A DNA stretch of 42,521 nt from a virus. Each line of letters starts with the position of its first letter. Position 1 is the stretch's first letter. Both the position numbers and the translations under genes were made by a program. The stretch is taken from the IMG/VR virus record IMGVR_UViG_3300048591_000148, positions 1 through 42,521 of that record; one strand, 5' to 3'. The notes beneath the pieces are model-generated. The model was not told the origin of the DNA. It saw only the letters and a program-made list of their open reading frames with translations, and did not search any database. Below are positions 8,120 through 17,764 of this stretch, one piece after another.

Positions 8120-8257
8120 TTAATTGTCCATCCATTTCTTAATCTTCTTATATAGTGCTCGTGTACCGAGTGCTAGTAATGTTCCAACAAAAGAACCTAC
8201 TAATGCACTTGCTGATACAAACAAGAACCAGTAGAGTAAAATCTCGTTTAATTCCAC
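8120..8257 (-). CDS. Small membrane protein of the lysis cassette (45 residues)
   Basis: Starts with GTG 8257, preceded by GGAGATTTAAC. The product has one long hydrophobic span (ILLYWFLFVSASALVGSFVG, then more) and a basic end (YKKIKKWMDN), a topology expected for a holin or holin regulator. Its stop abuts the amidase ATG (TAAATG), coupling the two. It could be a second holin, antiholin or spanin-like factor. Confidence 0.68.
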   Translation of the reverse strand: MELNEILLYWFLFVSASALVGSFVGTLLALGTRALYKKIKKWMDN

Positions 8258-8268
8258 GTTAAATCTCC

Positions 8269-8631
8269 TTAGTTAGTAAAGATACCGTTAAAAGCGTATG
8301 CCGTGAGAAGGGCTAATACCGCACCAAAGATTGCAGACAAAGTGTTCTGAACCCAAGTTCGTTTCTTTAGATTTTGAACGTCATCTTTTATATCTTCTAA
8401 TTCTGCGTATATTGCATCATGCTCCATCTTAGCCTGTTCTTTCGCCACCTCAATATCTTTGTGCGTAGCGAAGTTGTGAGACATATTCTCGAGCTTTTCT
8501 GTGACTTGTTTGAAGCCTTCACGACTTGCTTTTTCTAGTTCACCAACCCTATAGGCAAGGACAGCTGGGCTATCCTCACCCATTTGTGGGTTTACGTTTA
8601 CTATTGGTTGGTTATTTGTTTTATTAGACAT
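8269..8631 (-). CDS. XhlA-like membrane-associated protein (120 residues)
   Basis: The N-terminal 90 residues are acidic and coiled-coil (VGELEKASREGFKQVTEKLE), followed by a basic KKRTWVQN and one C-terminal membrane span (ALLTAYAF). This is the architecture of haemolysin XhlA, which helps cell lysis at the membrane. It sits just before the small holin-like gene and amidase, and its start touches the end of the 1469-residue gene. Homology is inferred from architecture, not from clear identity. Confidence 0.7.
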   Translation of the reverse strand: MSNKTNNQPIVNVNPQMGEDSPAVLAYRVGELEKASREGFKQVTEKLENMSHNFATHKDIEVAKEQAKMEHDAIYAELEDIKDDVQNLKKRTWVQNTLSAIFGAVLALLTAYAFNGIFTN

Positions 8632-11600
8632 TAATCTTCCTCTAACGTATCGTCTATTTTGCCTTGTACATCAATGAATAGTTTTGACACCATATCATCT
8701 TGAAGCTCCTCGGGAAGTTCTTGGTGTTTTTGGAAATAACCTTGCATAGCTTCTTGAGCTTTCTTGTTATATTCATCACCAATTCGTTGAGCCTTCTTTA
8801 TATTACCATCACGTACAGCTTGCTTTATTTCGTCAAGGACAGTAGACCTGCCTGTGACCTTTTTAGTGGCAGCATAGTAGTCATAAAACTCCTGTTGCGT
8901 CTCACGTGGAAGCTGCTCGAATGTAATATCTCCAGAGCCTTCTTTCGAACCAAGTCTCATCTCACTATCTGTTAAAGTAGGAAAACCATCCTTAATCCAC
9001 TGACGACCAGCGTCTGTAGAATACTGTCCAAACAAACTAGCTTTGAGTTGGCTGTTCAAATCCATATCCTGCAGGTAACGAACCTTACCATTAGGATTCT
9101 TACTGATACCAGATTGGGTCGTTTCTATACCCTCTACTGTCTTTTTAATCTGTGTACCAGCTGGGACAATCTGAGACCAGTTGTCCTCTAAGAACTCATC
9201 CATCTTGCCAGACTTAATCGCATCGAACAATCCAATCTTACCCTTGCCGTTTCCAGCGAACAGTGAGACTAGAGGTGAACGGTACAGCGATTCACCAGCT
9301 GTAGAATCTGGGTCTACAATACTAGCTATCTGGTCGTAGAATGGAATCCATTCTTTTTCGTTAAACCCGATGACTGGCTTGAGAGCTTCTGTGAACAATG
9401 CTGCAGTTGAAGCAGCAGCCAGAAGATTCCCAGCTTGCTTGACGTTCAGTCCATAAGTACCGTCAGCTCTCTTGATAGTTTTAATACCAAGTTCTCCAAG
9501 CATTTCTGCCTGTTTGATTGAGAATGTAGCCAACTGTGTTAGTGAACGAACACCTGCACCGTTAAGTTTAACTGGCATATCTGCAGCGGAAGTAATAAAC
9601 TGAGTATCTGCAACCTTTTTGATTGCAAAGTCCTTAGCAAACTTTTCTGCAGCTTCACCCTTCAAGCCTTTGGCAATAGCGTCATCTAAACCTTGAGCTT
9701 TAGCACCCCAGTACGCCTGAGCACGTAGTGAAATATCAGTTCCACGAATCATACCCATCATAAAGTTGGCAGCTTTTTCACCCTTAGCAGCGATACCGCT
9801 TATATTACCAGCAGCCTTATCAAGGTCAGCCATATAGTGGCGTGATATACCACCATCGAAGACACCAGAAGCAATCATTTCCTTCCACTCTGGGGAGTTT
9901 TTCCCAGCAGCGAAAGCACGAGTTGCCTTTATAGCACCTTGTGTCGCACGTTTCACACCGATACCTGCCACTGTGTTTACCACCTGTGTCATGTTACGGA
10001 TTGCAGTACCAGGGTTTAATCCCATAGTAGCTACAGCTGAAATCATACGTTGTGCACCTAGAGTTTGTCGGTAATGGTTGCCACCTTTTTTCGTTTCACC
10101 TACCATAGAATCTATGATACCGTTAAACGCTTTTTCAGCACCCGATGGTTCAGTGATACCCTTTAGGTTCTCAATGTATCCATCTACCCAGTCGCCAACA
10201 GCCTTAGTTGCATTTGCTTGCATCTTGACATCTTCTAACGGTTTAAGAGCAGGTTCAAGGTAAACCTTACGGTTGAATCCTCGAGAGTAACCAGCCATGA
10301 CTTCGATGATGTCACGTGAGTAATCACCACCTTCTTCCATACGCTTTTTCAAGTTACCGAAAGAAATGTCTGCTGTTGTTTTACCCTTAAACAGTCTTTT
10401 TACATTTGGGTCATTTTTGTTAAACAAGTGAGGGAAGTAGTCGTCAAGAGTCTTATAGCCTAAGTCGTTCAACTTAGCTTTCTTGTCATCAAAGAAGTTC
10501 TTAACAACATTAGCCGTCTCTTCATCGAAACTACTAAGTGTAGTACGCTTACCTTCAACATAGTCGATTATTTGAGATGCTTGTTCCTTACTTTTAATAC
10601 GACCAGCGATACTAGATATTATGTCAATATCTGCCTTATTTGCAGTGTTAACCGCTGATTCAGCACGGATAATCCCTGAGAATATCTCATCACTACCAGT
10701 TAACGCCTGGATGTTCTTGCTAGGGCTTGTAAAGTTAAGCATAGCTTCTCGAACACCACTTATGTTCTGGACACCCTTCATAGGGATGTTAGTTTGCTCT
10801 AATACCTTAGACTGGTATGCATTACGCACATCAGGGTCAGATTTGGCAATACGTTCTGGTCGTGGCGAAGTTGATACGTCCTCGACAATAGCCGTTGTGT
10901 CGTTAAACCTCTTAGCATCATCTAGGTTCTCTACTAACGCATTACGCCTAGCAGTAAACTCGGCTTCGTCAATACTTCGGAATTGGTCAGGAGCTTGCTC
11001 CATTAGGTAGTTAGACTTTCGTACCAATTCAGCTTCTTTGTTTTGAAGATGTGTTTGTATCCTCTTCATCTCTTCGACTTTAGGTTGGTCTCTTTCGTAC
11101 CGTGCCTGTAAGTCTTCAGTGTCTGCAAGATACCGTTCGTTCAGTTTCTGGTATTCCAGTTCCTGACGTGGTAGTGGCATTTCAGCTATATCAGCTTCTG
11201 CAGCACGATAAGAGTCATCAAGATTTTGCTGTTCAAGACGTGCATTCTCTCCAGAAGTTAGATTGTCTAACTGTTCCTGGACGATGCGTTGGTCATCTAG
11301 TAATTCGCTTGCAGCATTCTTGAGTTCAACTGGCATATTATCATGTGCAAATATATCTTTCGCACCAACAACTGGTGAATCAACTGTTGTAGGTATGTCA
11401 GCGTTACCATTTTCAAAGTCATCTAATAGTTTTTGTGCTTCCTGTGGGTCATTAGGTAGACCGTTCTTTTCAAAGTTAGCACGAGCATCTTCACGCTCAA
11501 GTTGGAATCCACGTTCAGAGTCATTTGCTAGTGCAATCTGTCGCTCTTCTTGTAGTTGATTCCATTTAGCACGTGTTTGTTCTGGGGTTAGATTTGGGTC

Positions 11601-13040
11601 TCCCTCTGTCTGTAGTCTCTGTATATCAGCATCTACTTGTTCAATAGGTCTAGCACCATCTCCAGCAGCGAGTAGCTTCTGTCCATCTGTTACAGTAGAA
11701 CCGTCATCATTCAAACCTAAACGCCTGTTAGCGAGTATTTGGTTTAACTCTTGTTTCCTACCAGCAGTATCAGTAGCATCTACTTCTTGTGATAGCTTAT
11801 TAAGCCGTGCATCAGTGTTGAGGTCATCTGCAACTTTACCTGCAGTAGCATCTATGTCTTCAAGACCTTTTGGAGTAGCTTTAGGGTCAAACTCCGCATT
11901 CTTTACAGCTTTACCTGTGACATCTAATGGAGAACCTACGACACCACCAACGAACCCTTGTCGAGCACCTTGATATGCAGCGTCTTTTACGTCACCACCT
12001 TGAGCTACGGCTAAACCAGCACCGACACCAGCACCTACTACAGCACCAGTACCACCAGACTTCACAGCTTGTTTGACTAGTTGACCTGCTCCAGCATCAG
12101 CAATTTCTTTGACTGATTTACTAGCAGCAGATTTAGCGAATGCTTCACCACCAGCTTCAATACCTTCCTTAATACCAGCTTTTACACCTTGTTTAAGTCC
12201 AGTTTTTACACCAGTTTTAGCAGCAGTACCTGCTACCTTACCAGCGACTGGCAATACATCTAGTGTACTAAGAGCACCACCGATATTACGTTGTGCAATA
12301 GCAGCTTTCTTCTCTTCATCAGTAAGTTTATCCCAGTCCTTACCTTGAGTAAGTTCTATAAGACCCTTATTGATGTCACTATCTTCACCAGCTACGGCTG
12401 CAGCTACAGTACCAGCACCTTCTACGCCAAGGCTTACACCTGGGATATATTGAGCACCTTTGTAAAACTGTTGACCAGCTTTCTTAAAGTCCTCTTCACG
12501 TACTTTTTGTTCTTCGAATAGCTTTTTGGTTTTTTCTGAGTCACCACGTTCTGTCTTGCCAGAGTAGTCAGCCATCTCAGCTTTACGCCTTTTTTGGATG
12601 TCATCCCACGCCTTTTGACGGTCTGCAGGTAATTCATCAACAGAAGCAGCATTTTCATAGCCCTTCCAGACTTTTTCATCAGCTTCTTGTTTGTACTTAC
12701 TGTTGATTGCAGCTTCGCCTTCCAAGAACTTGGATTCTTTGCCCTGTTCCCTGCCTACATCGACAAGGTTCTTGACACTCTTACCAGTTTCCTGTACAAA
12801 ATCTGCACCGCCAACAACTATATTCTTGCCAGCATCAACGACACCACCACCGAAGTCTTTGGCTTTGTCCCAGGATGACTTCCCCTTGTCCTGCTCCTCT
12901 TGTTTAGCTTGCTCGAGAAGCTGTTTTTGTCGTTCTAACCTTCTCTGCTCTTTGAGGTCGGCTTCTGAAGGTTGGTTTCTTTTTTCTACCTGAGCAAACA
13001 ACTTTAGGAAGCTGTCAGCGTCATCTTGTGTCCATGCCAT
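8631..13040 (-). CDS. Very large virion protein (1469 residues), putative internal/ejection protein
   Basis: The longest gene in the window. Residues 1-180 are charged and helical; about 260-370 is a Gly/Ala-rich region with repeated GAGVGAG and KTGVKTGLKQGVKAG elements that could insert in membrane. 370-720 is coiled coil; the middle and C-terminal parts are mixed helical with GYSRG and a final acidic helical tail. No catalytic motif was found (no SLT, papain or peptidase signature). Its place between the fibre/tail genes and the lysis cassette, its size and the absence of a separate tape measure fit an internal core protein ejected into the cell by short-tailed phages. Confidence 0.72.
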   Translation of the reverse strand: MAWTQDDADSFLKLFAQVEKRNQPSEADLKEQRRLERQKQLLEQAKQEEQDKGKSSWDKAKDFGGGVVDAGKNIVVGGADFVQETGKSVKNLVDVGREQGKESKFLEGEAAINSKYKQEADEKVWKGYENAASVDELPADRQKAWDDIQKRRKAEMADYSGKTERGDSEKTKKLFEEQKVREEDFKKAGQQFYKGAQYIPGVSLGVEGAGTVAAAVAGEDSDINKGLIELTQGKDWDKLTDEEKKAAIAQRNIGGALSTLDVLPVAGKVAGTAAKTGVKTGLKQGVKAGIKEGIEAGGEAFAKSAASKSVKEIADAGAGQLVKQAVKSGGTGAVVGAGVGAGLAVAQGGDVKDAAYQGARQGFVGGVVGSPLDVTGKAVKNAEFDPKATPKGLEDIDATAGKVADDLNTDARLNKLSQEVDATDTAGRKQELNQILANRRLGLNDDGSTVTDGQKLLAAGDGARPIEQVDADIQRLQTEGDPNLTPEQTRAKWNQLQEERQIALANDSERGFQLEREDARANFEKNGLPNDPQEAQKLLDDFENGNADIPTTVDSPVVGAKDIFAHDNMPVELKNAASELLDDQRIVQEQLDNLTSGENARLEQQNLDDSYRAAEADIAEMPLPRQELEYQKLNERYLADTEDLQARYERDQPKVEEMKRIQTHLQNKEAELVRKSNYLMEQAPDQFRSIDEAEFTARRNALVENLDDAKRFNDTTAIVEDVSTSPRPERIAKSDPDVRNAYQSKVLEQTNIPMKGVQNISGVREAMLNFTSPSKNIQALTGSDEIFSGIIRAESAVNTANKADIDIISSIAGRIKSKEQASQIIDYVEGKRTTLSSFDEETANVVKNFFDDKKAKLNDLGYKTLDDYFPHLFNKNDPNVKRLFKGKTTADISFGNLKKRMEEGGDYSRDIIEVMAGYSRGFNRKVYLEPALKPLEDVKMQANATKAVGDWVDGYIENLKGITEPSGAEKAFNGIIDSMVGETKKGGNHYRQTLGAQRMISAVATMGLNPGTAIRNMTQVVNTVAGIGVKRATQGAIKATRAFAAGKNSPEWKEMIASGVFDGGISRHYMADLDKAAGNISGIAAKGEKAANFMMGMIRGTDISLRAQAYWGAKAQGLDDAIAKGLKGEAAEKFAKDFAIKKVADTQFITSAADMPVKLNGAGVRSLTQLATFSIKQAEMLGELGIKTIKRADGTYGLNVKQAGNLLAAASTAALFTEALKPVIGFNEKEWIPFYDQIASIVDPDSTAGESLYRSPLVSLFAGNGKGKIGLFDAIKSGKMDEFLEDNWSQIVPAGTQIKKTVEGIETTQSGISKNPNGKVRYLQDMDLNSQLKASLFGQYSTDAGRQWIKDGFPTLTDSEMRLGSKEGSGDITFEQLPRETQQEFYDYYAATKKVTGRSTVLDEIKQAVRDGNIKKAQRIGDEYNKKAQEAMQGYFQKHQELPEELQDDMVSKLFIDVQGKIDDTLEED

Positions 13041-13055
13041 AATTACTCCCTATCC

Positions 13056-13763
13056 TTAGAGGTATGCTTTATATCTGTCTGTACTTTTATGCTCGTTTGA
13101 AGAAGCACCAGTATATCGCCAGTAGGTATCAGTAAAGCTCTTGTAAGTTCCACCGTTATCTACCCAGACATCTCGGGCTAAGTTAAACGTACCTGGGCTA
13201 ACATATCCGTCACCACCCATTCCTTCTTTCAACAGACCTAGTACTAACTGAGTTTTATCTGCAGCTTTAGGAGCACTTGCAGCACGATTTGCTCTACCTT
13301 CTGCAGCTTGTGCAGCACGGTTAGCAGCGTTTTCACGAGCTTGTGCTTCGAGTGATGCCTGTTGTAAGTTCCATGCATTCAATGAAGACTGTTGAGAGTC
13401 TCGAGTTGAGAATGCCTTGTTTCTAATATCTGTGTCTATAGCAGCCAGCTGACCTTGTAGAGTCAGTGTGTCTGATTGCTTTTTAGCCTTTGCTTCTTGA
13501 ACACCTGGAAGGTATTTGGTGGACAAGTAAGTAGCTTGTTCGTCTGCAGGTATACCGCTAAAAGCAGCTCCCTTGCCCGTTGCTTGCGTGTTGATTTGAT
13601 TAAATCCCTGGGTCTTTGCAGCATCCAGTGCAAGCTCACTGGCTTTGTAAGTCGCATCAGTATTAGCAATTTGCTGACCGATGACTTTCTTTTGCCCTGC
13701 ATAACCAGGTGTCAATTCAGCCATTAACTGGTTGAGAGACTGCACTGTAGGTGCGTTAGCCAT
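13056..13763 (-). CDS. Virion structural protein (235 residues), Ala/Gln-rich
   Basis: ATG 13763 follows AGAGGATTAACAA. Residues 1-165 are Ala/Gln-rich helix and coiled coil (ARENAANRAAQAAEGRANR); the last 70 residues are compact and aromatic (NGGTYKSFTDTYWRYTGASS). It is the first gene behind its own consensus promoter at 13794-13822 and is co-transcribed with the 1469-residue gene, so it may be a partner internal protein. Family not recognised. Confidence 0.7.
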   Translation of the reverse strand: MANAPTVQSLNQLMAELTPGYAGQKKVIGQQIANTDATYKASELALDAAKTQGFNQINTQATGKGAAFSGIPADEQATYLSTKYLPGVQEAKAKKQSDTLTLQGQLAAIDTDIRNKAFSTRDSQQSSLNAWNLQQASLEAQARENAANRAAQAAEGRANRAASAPKAADKTQLVLGLLKEGMGGDGYVSPGTFNLARDVWVDNGGTYKSFTDTYWRYTGASSNEHKSTDRYKAYL

Positions 13764-13793
13764 TTGTTAATCCTCTTGTTTCATTCTTAGTGT

Positions 13794-13822
13794 ATTATAC
13801 CACATTTAGTCTCATTTGTCAA
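13794..13822 (-). promoter_or_regulatory. Late internal promoter, perfect sigma70-type consensus
   Basis: On the minus strand: -35 TTGACA (13817-13822), 17-base spacer ending in TG-G, -10 TATAAT (13794-13799). It lies in the 66-base gap between the 295- and 235-residue genes and would drive the internal-protein and lysis genes and the reductase. Confidence 0.85.
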
Positions 13823-13829
13823 TACCATT

Positions 13830-14717
13830 TTATCCTATGGCTCTAGCCACTAAGAACAATGTATCTTGGTTAAATAAGTAACCCTGAGCTGCTGTATCAA
13901 GCTGCCACGTGGTAGAGTATGTAGTACCAAACTCTCCAGGTTCTATGGTATCTGTGTATGGTGCTGTGATAGCATCAACTATAGGTTCTGAAGAACCATT
14001 GTAGATTGTGTAATCCCAATATACGTTCTGACCAGTTGGTGTACCACCACCACCCATTCCACCTACAAACACCCTAGAAGGGTTGGCAATAGCCCAGTAA
14101 GCATTAAGTGATAGATAGTTCCTTGGCGTTATAGTACCAGAACCACTTACCAGTTTTAGTATAATCCTTATTGTTAGCCACCCACCAGGAGTGACAAAAT
14201 AACATTCCTGTCTTTGTATGTTATATGTAAAGTTATTATACATGTTAGTGCTATGGTTTAAGTCCATACGGGTAGAAGCATCACGCACGAATGCCTGTAG
14301 ATTGCCTGAATACCCAGATGTTATTATGTCTTCTGTATTGCCATATATATCATCTATTTTAATCATAACATCACACACGTAAGCAATATTGCTTGAGTTG
14401 AGTGTTAGAGTACTGCTTCTAGTAATATCTGCAGGTAGAGCCACGATTGAACCGTGGTTTATAATCTTCCATAAGTCCCATTCAGATGACATAACAAGTT
14501 CATCTGGGGTGGCACGGTTTACGTCCTTACCTTCCCCAGAAACCTTGATTACATATCCACCTGTTTCCTCACGACCTATGAGAATCCTGTCTACACCGTC
14601 TTCGTCAGTGATGACCTTACGCCTTGCTTCAGATTCCTGTTGTCGGAAGTTCTGATTGATAGCATCTATCATCGTTTCAGTCGGCATATTAGGCGTTAGT
14701 TTAAGCGGTGAAAACAT
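13830..14717 (-). CDS. Tail/fibre-associated protein (295 residues)
   Basis: Starts MFSPLKLTPNMPTETMIDAI. The N-terminal 70 residues contain NQNFRQQESEARRKV and a DGVDRILIGREETGGYVIKV element typical of phage tail-tip or fibre adaptor segments. The rest is beta-rich with many Asn/Thr/Gly. A Gly-rich stretch (GGMGGGGTPTG) precedes the C-terminal domain. No enzymatic motif. Likely a receptor-contacting or fibre-linked virion component. Confidence 0.68.
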   Translation of the reverse strand: MFSPLKLTPNMPTETMIDAINQNFRQQESEARRKVITDEDGVDRILIGREETGGYVIKVSGEGKDVNRATPDELVMSSEWDLWKIINHGSIVALPADITRSSTLTLNSSNIAYVCDVMIKIDDIYGNTEDIITSGYSGNLQAFVRDASTRMDLNHSTNMYNNFTYNIQRQECYFVTPGGWLTIRIILKLVSGSGTITPRNYLSLNAYWAIANPSRVFVGGMGGGGTPTGQNVYWDYTIYNGSSEPIVDAITAPYTDTIEPGEFGTTYSTTWQLDTAAQGYLFNQDTLFLVARAIG

Positions 14718-14726
14718 GTTTATCTC

Positions 14727-15275
14727 CTAGAATATTACCCAAGTTTCACAAGCACCCAGAACGCCAGCAGGTGAAGTACCGCCAGAAATCCTTGATGCAA
14801 CTGGTCGTGAACCAGGTCGTAGGATACCAGTGACTTCTTCCTTAACTGTCAGAGACCAAGGGCTTGATGCACCGTTGACCCCAAGACCAGTAATGTAAGG
14901 GTAGTGAATCACGTTGAACCTTGCAGCAGGGTTAAAGCCAACAGGCTCTAGCTCCATGCCAGTGTCCAGAGTAGTCCAGCCACCGCTACCTTGAGCGTAT
15001 GAAGGGATTGTAAATGTTCTTCGTTTTGTGGCTAACTTTACGAGACCAAGTTCCGTAATAGTCCAGCCGTTTTCGTCTTCGTACATCTCGAAGCCTAACT
15101 TCTCGCTGGTAACTGCACCATCGGCAAGTTTTGCAGTTGTTACTGCTCCGTTTGCCAAGTTAGCTGCATCAATGTTACCGTTCAGAAGGTCATGGATAGC
15201 ACTGAGTCGAACATTCCACAAGTTTGCACTTGCACCTTCTCCGTCTTCCATTGGGTCATAACTTAATAGTCCCAT
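14727..15275 (-). CDS. Tail fibre-type protein (182 residues)
   Basis: Residues about 37-63 carry the pattern IDAANLANGAVTTAKLADG, a short repeat (A-x-L-x-x-G-A-V-T) common in phage tail fibres. The C-terminal domain is beta-rich. It is the second of two adjacent fibre-type genes following the large CBM-containing tail protein. Ribosome site AGGAGATATA precedes the ATG. Confidence 0.75.
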   Translation of the reverse strand: MGLLSYDPMEDGEGASANLWNVRLSAIHDLLNGNIDAANLANGAVTTAKLADGAVTSEKLGFEMYEDENGWTITELGLVKLATKRRTFTIPSYAQGSGGWTTLDTGMELEPVGFNPAARFNVIHYPYITGLGVNGASSPWSLTVKEEVTGILRPGSRPVASRISGGTSPAGVLGACETWVIF

Positions 15276-15283
15276 TATATCTC

Positions 15284-17764
15284 CTAAAGTCTTTTAGTCT
15301 TAAATGTATACTGAGCACCGACAAATGCAACACGGTTGTTGACTGCGTTGCGTAATAGCCTGAACTGCCAGTAGTATGCGTATCCAGAGTAACTCTGTCG
15401 CTTTGGTTTGAACGATTTGTTTCCACCAAGCAGAGTACCGTCACCCAAGTCGAATCCGTCAAGTACTGAACCATTTACGGTTAATACGAGCTTCTTAGTC
15501 TTCGGGCTGTCCTGGAAGTCTTTGTCCATTCCTAGTGTGATAGGGAAAGTTGTATCAACTCCCTGTAGCAAAGGAATAAACCTTTTAATACGCTTCTTCT
15601 GACCTGGTGTTTTCATACTATCATATTTGAATCGGTATTCAAAGTCGATAGGAGCACCCAGTGAGTTATAGCCTACTTCAGCTGTGTACATGGTAGGAAC
15701 AACCGAGCTAAACTCAATCAGGTCTGAATCGTCATCTGTGTCTTTATACCATAATGCGTCATCTACATATGTATCAGTATCGTACTGCCATTCTTCGAGG
15801 TCTTTATTCCAGATAAGACACATGTCATTAACTGTTGAACCCGAGCTTGCCATGTAGAAGCGAACTTCATTTTTCCACACTACAGGTCGAATATCTTCCT
15901 TGCGTGGACAGGCATCAAATAGCGGTGATACCAGCTTGCTAATCTTTTCATCAGCAGAACCGTTATACCTATAGAATCCGTCTTTAGCTACGAAGTAGAT
16001 GTAGTTTTCATCCACTGTGATACTCTTAAAGCTAAGAGCACCCATCGCACCTGTTGATTCTCGTAAGAAGAATGAACCTGTGTCGTAACCACTTATGATG
16101 TACTTTTTGTCTTGTGTGAATACAGTCAGTGCATCTTGGAAGGATATTGTTCCTACCACTGGTGAACCGTTGTATGGTCGTGGCACGTACCAGAAGTCTA
16201 CTGAACGCCATGCGTTATACCACTGTTGGCTTGCCACTGTAGCTACCTGATTTCCAAAGAAGTCTGTAGTAGCTGTTGGATTACCTGGTGCTTCTGAGAA
16301 CTGTAGCTTGTTATAGTTTACAGCACTCTTAGTCCATAGTCGGTCTTTGTGGTATGCGACAGTCTCTGGTATATCAAGTTGGTCATCAGTTATAATACCG
16401 ATTCCGTATTCCTTGATTGAAACTGAGTCTATGTAAATAGTACCAGCACCAGAAGGAGCACTCCATTGTAGACCAAAGCTAGGCTCTGTAGCAACATAAT
16501 CGAACTCTACTAATTGCCATGAAGTTGTAGCAGCAACAGTACCTACAGTGCTTGATTCCGCAGAATCGAAGTCTTCAGGCGTGTCATCCAGTATCTTGAG
16601 TGATACTGTAGCAGCTGTTGTAACTTTTACAGCATATGAGATTCGATACTTCTTGAACTTCTCAAATACTATTGCTGTCCATGCAGCTCGAGTACCAGAT
16701 GAGTTTGTAATAGACAAAGCACCTGCACCTGCGTATGGTGAACTAGTTGTCCTAGATACCGTACCATCATAGTATGCACTTGCAGCCCATCCAGTAGAGT
16801 TTGTATCGAACGTACCATTCGTTATCAGGTTAGAGTTTGAAGCTAAGAATGTACCATCCCAGTAGGTTAGGTCATCATAGCCGTTAGCCCAGAACAATTT
16901 ATTGTCTGCACTAGCAAAACTATAGTTCTCTGCATTCGTGTCTAAACCATCTACGATTTCGGTCAATATGTCCCCATTTAGGTAGTATAAAGCATCGCCA
17001 TATGCTACAACGGTAACATTATCACCATTGTCCCTCAAGTACCGATAACCCCCCTTAAATACGCCACTTGGAGTGCTATAAATGCGAATATTTATGCCAT
17101 AGGCTTGCTCTGTCATGTTCTGTATTGTAGAATTGGTTGCGTAGCTAAGATAGTCAGTAGTAGTGTCTAATGTATAAGCACCAGTACTATCATCCTGCAT
17201 TCTAACGATTATCCAGTAATAGGCTTCGTCAGTTAGCTCCATAGCCTTAACAAAGTAAGATGAGAGCCATGCTGATTCTTCGCCAATATCACCAGAACTA
17301 ATAGATGTAGTTGCGAGTTTCCTAGTAGGAACTCCGTCAACATCAGTCCATAATTCTATAAGAAGAGTACCAGCTACCCCACCATCAGGGTCTGAAGGCT
17401 TGAGGTCAACCCTTGTAATCCTGTTATCAGAACTAGCCTGGAAGCGAACCCCCTGTACACCTTCGATAATACCGACTTCTACAGTATCCGCACCGTCCGT
17501 ACTTTCTTCGAAGTACTCCTCTACTTGACCTACAGCTTCCATGATATAGCCTTGTCCCTTGCGAGAACTGACTGATACCCGTCTGCTGTCTTCTTGTTGT
17601 GCATATAACCTAAAGTTCTTTGCAAAAGGCGTTCTACCGTCTTTAATTGCATCAATAGGCGTAGTCAGGTCAAGACCACGTAAGTCGAGCATAGAGCCAC
17701 CCTGGGCGTTTGAGCCACTAGGCGGTCTTACTCTACGTGCACCATTGAAGTCTACCGCTGGCAT
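15284..17764 (-). CDS. Large tail/hub protein with inserted carbohydrate-binding module (826 residues)
   Basis: The N-terminal LDLRGLDLTTP / KDGRTPFAKNFRLYAQ pattern is seen in tail-tube or nozzle-type proteins of short-tailed phages. A jelly-roll module resembling CBM 4/9 family lies near residues 308-455 (NLITNGTFDTNSTGW ... GTIYIDSVSIKEYG). The rest is beta-propeller-like, with repeated YxxxDxLxxFTQ and DNKLFWANGYDDLTYWDG segments. It follows the 214-residue adaptor gene, as the T7 gp12-like tail tube B follows gp11. Likely forms the tail nozzle and touches surface sugars. The exact fold is inference. Confidence 0.78.
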   Translation of the reverse strand: MPAVDFNGARRVRPPSGSNAQGGSMLDLRGLDLTTPIDAIKDGRTPFAKNFRLYAQQEDSRRVSVSSRKGQGYIMEAVGQVEEYFEESTDGADTVEVGIIEGVQGVRFQASSDNRITRVDLKPSDPDGGVAGTLLIELWTDVDGVPTRKLATTSISSGDIGEESAWLSSYFVKAMELTDEAYYWIIVRMQDDSTGAYTLDTTTDYLSYATNSTIQNMTEQAYGINIRIYSTPSGVFKGGYRYLRDNGDNVTVVAYGDALYYLNGDILTEIVDGLDTNAENYSFASADNKLFWANGYDDLTYWDGTFLASNSNLITNGTFDTNSTGWAASAYYDGTVSRTTSSPYAGAGALSITNSSGTRAAWTAIVFEKFKKYRISYAVKVTTAATVSLKILDDTPEDFDSAESSTVGTVAATTSWQLVEFDYVATEPSFGLQWSAPSGAGTIYIDSVSIKEYGIGIITDDQLDIPETVAYHKDRLWTKSAVNYNKLQFSEAPGNPTATTDFFGNQVATVASQQWYNAWRSVDFWYVPRPYNGSPVVGTISFQDALTVFTQDKKYIISGYDTGSFFLRESTGAMGALSFKSITVDENYIYFVAKDGFYRYNGSADEKISKLVSPLFDACPRKEDIRPVVWKNEVRFYMASSGSTVNDMCLIWNKDLEEWQYDTDTYVDDALWYKDTDDDSDLIEFSSVVPTMYTAEVGYNSLGAPIDFEYRFKYDSMKTPGQKKRIKRFIPLLQGVDTTFPITLGMDKDFQDSPKTKKLVLTVNGSVLDGFDLGDGTLLGGNKSFKPKRQSYSGYAYYWQFRLLRNAVNNRVAFVGAQYTFKTKRL

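Noticed and set aside
12109-12348. Plus-strand readings within the 1469-residue gene
   Set aside because: Antisense shadows with biased Ala/Ser/Pro composition and no ribosome sites.
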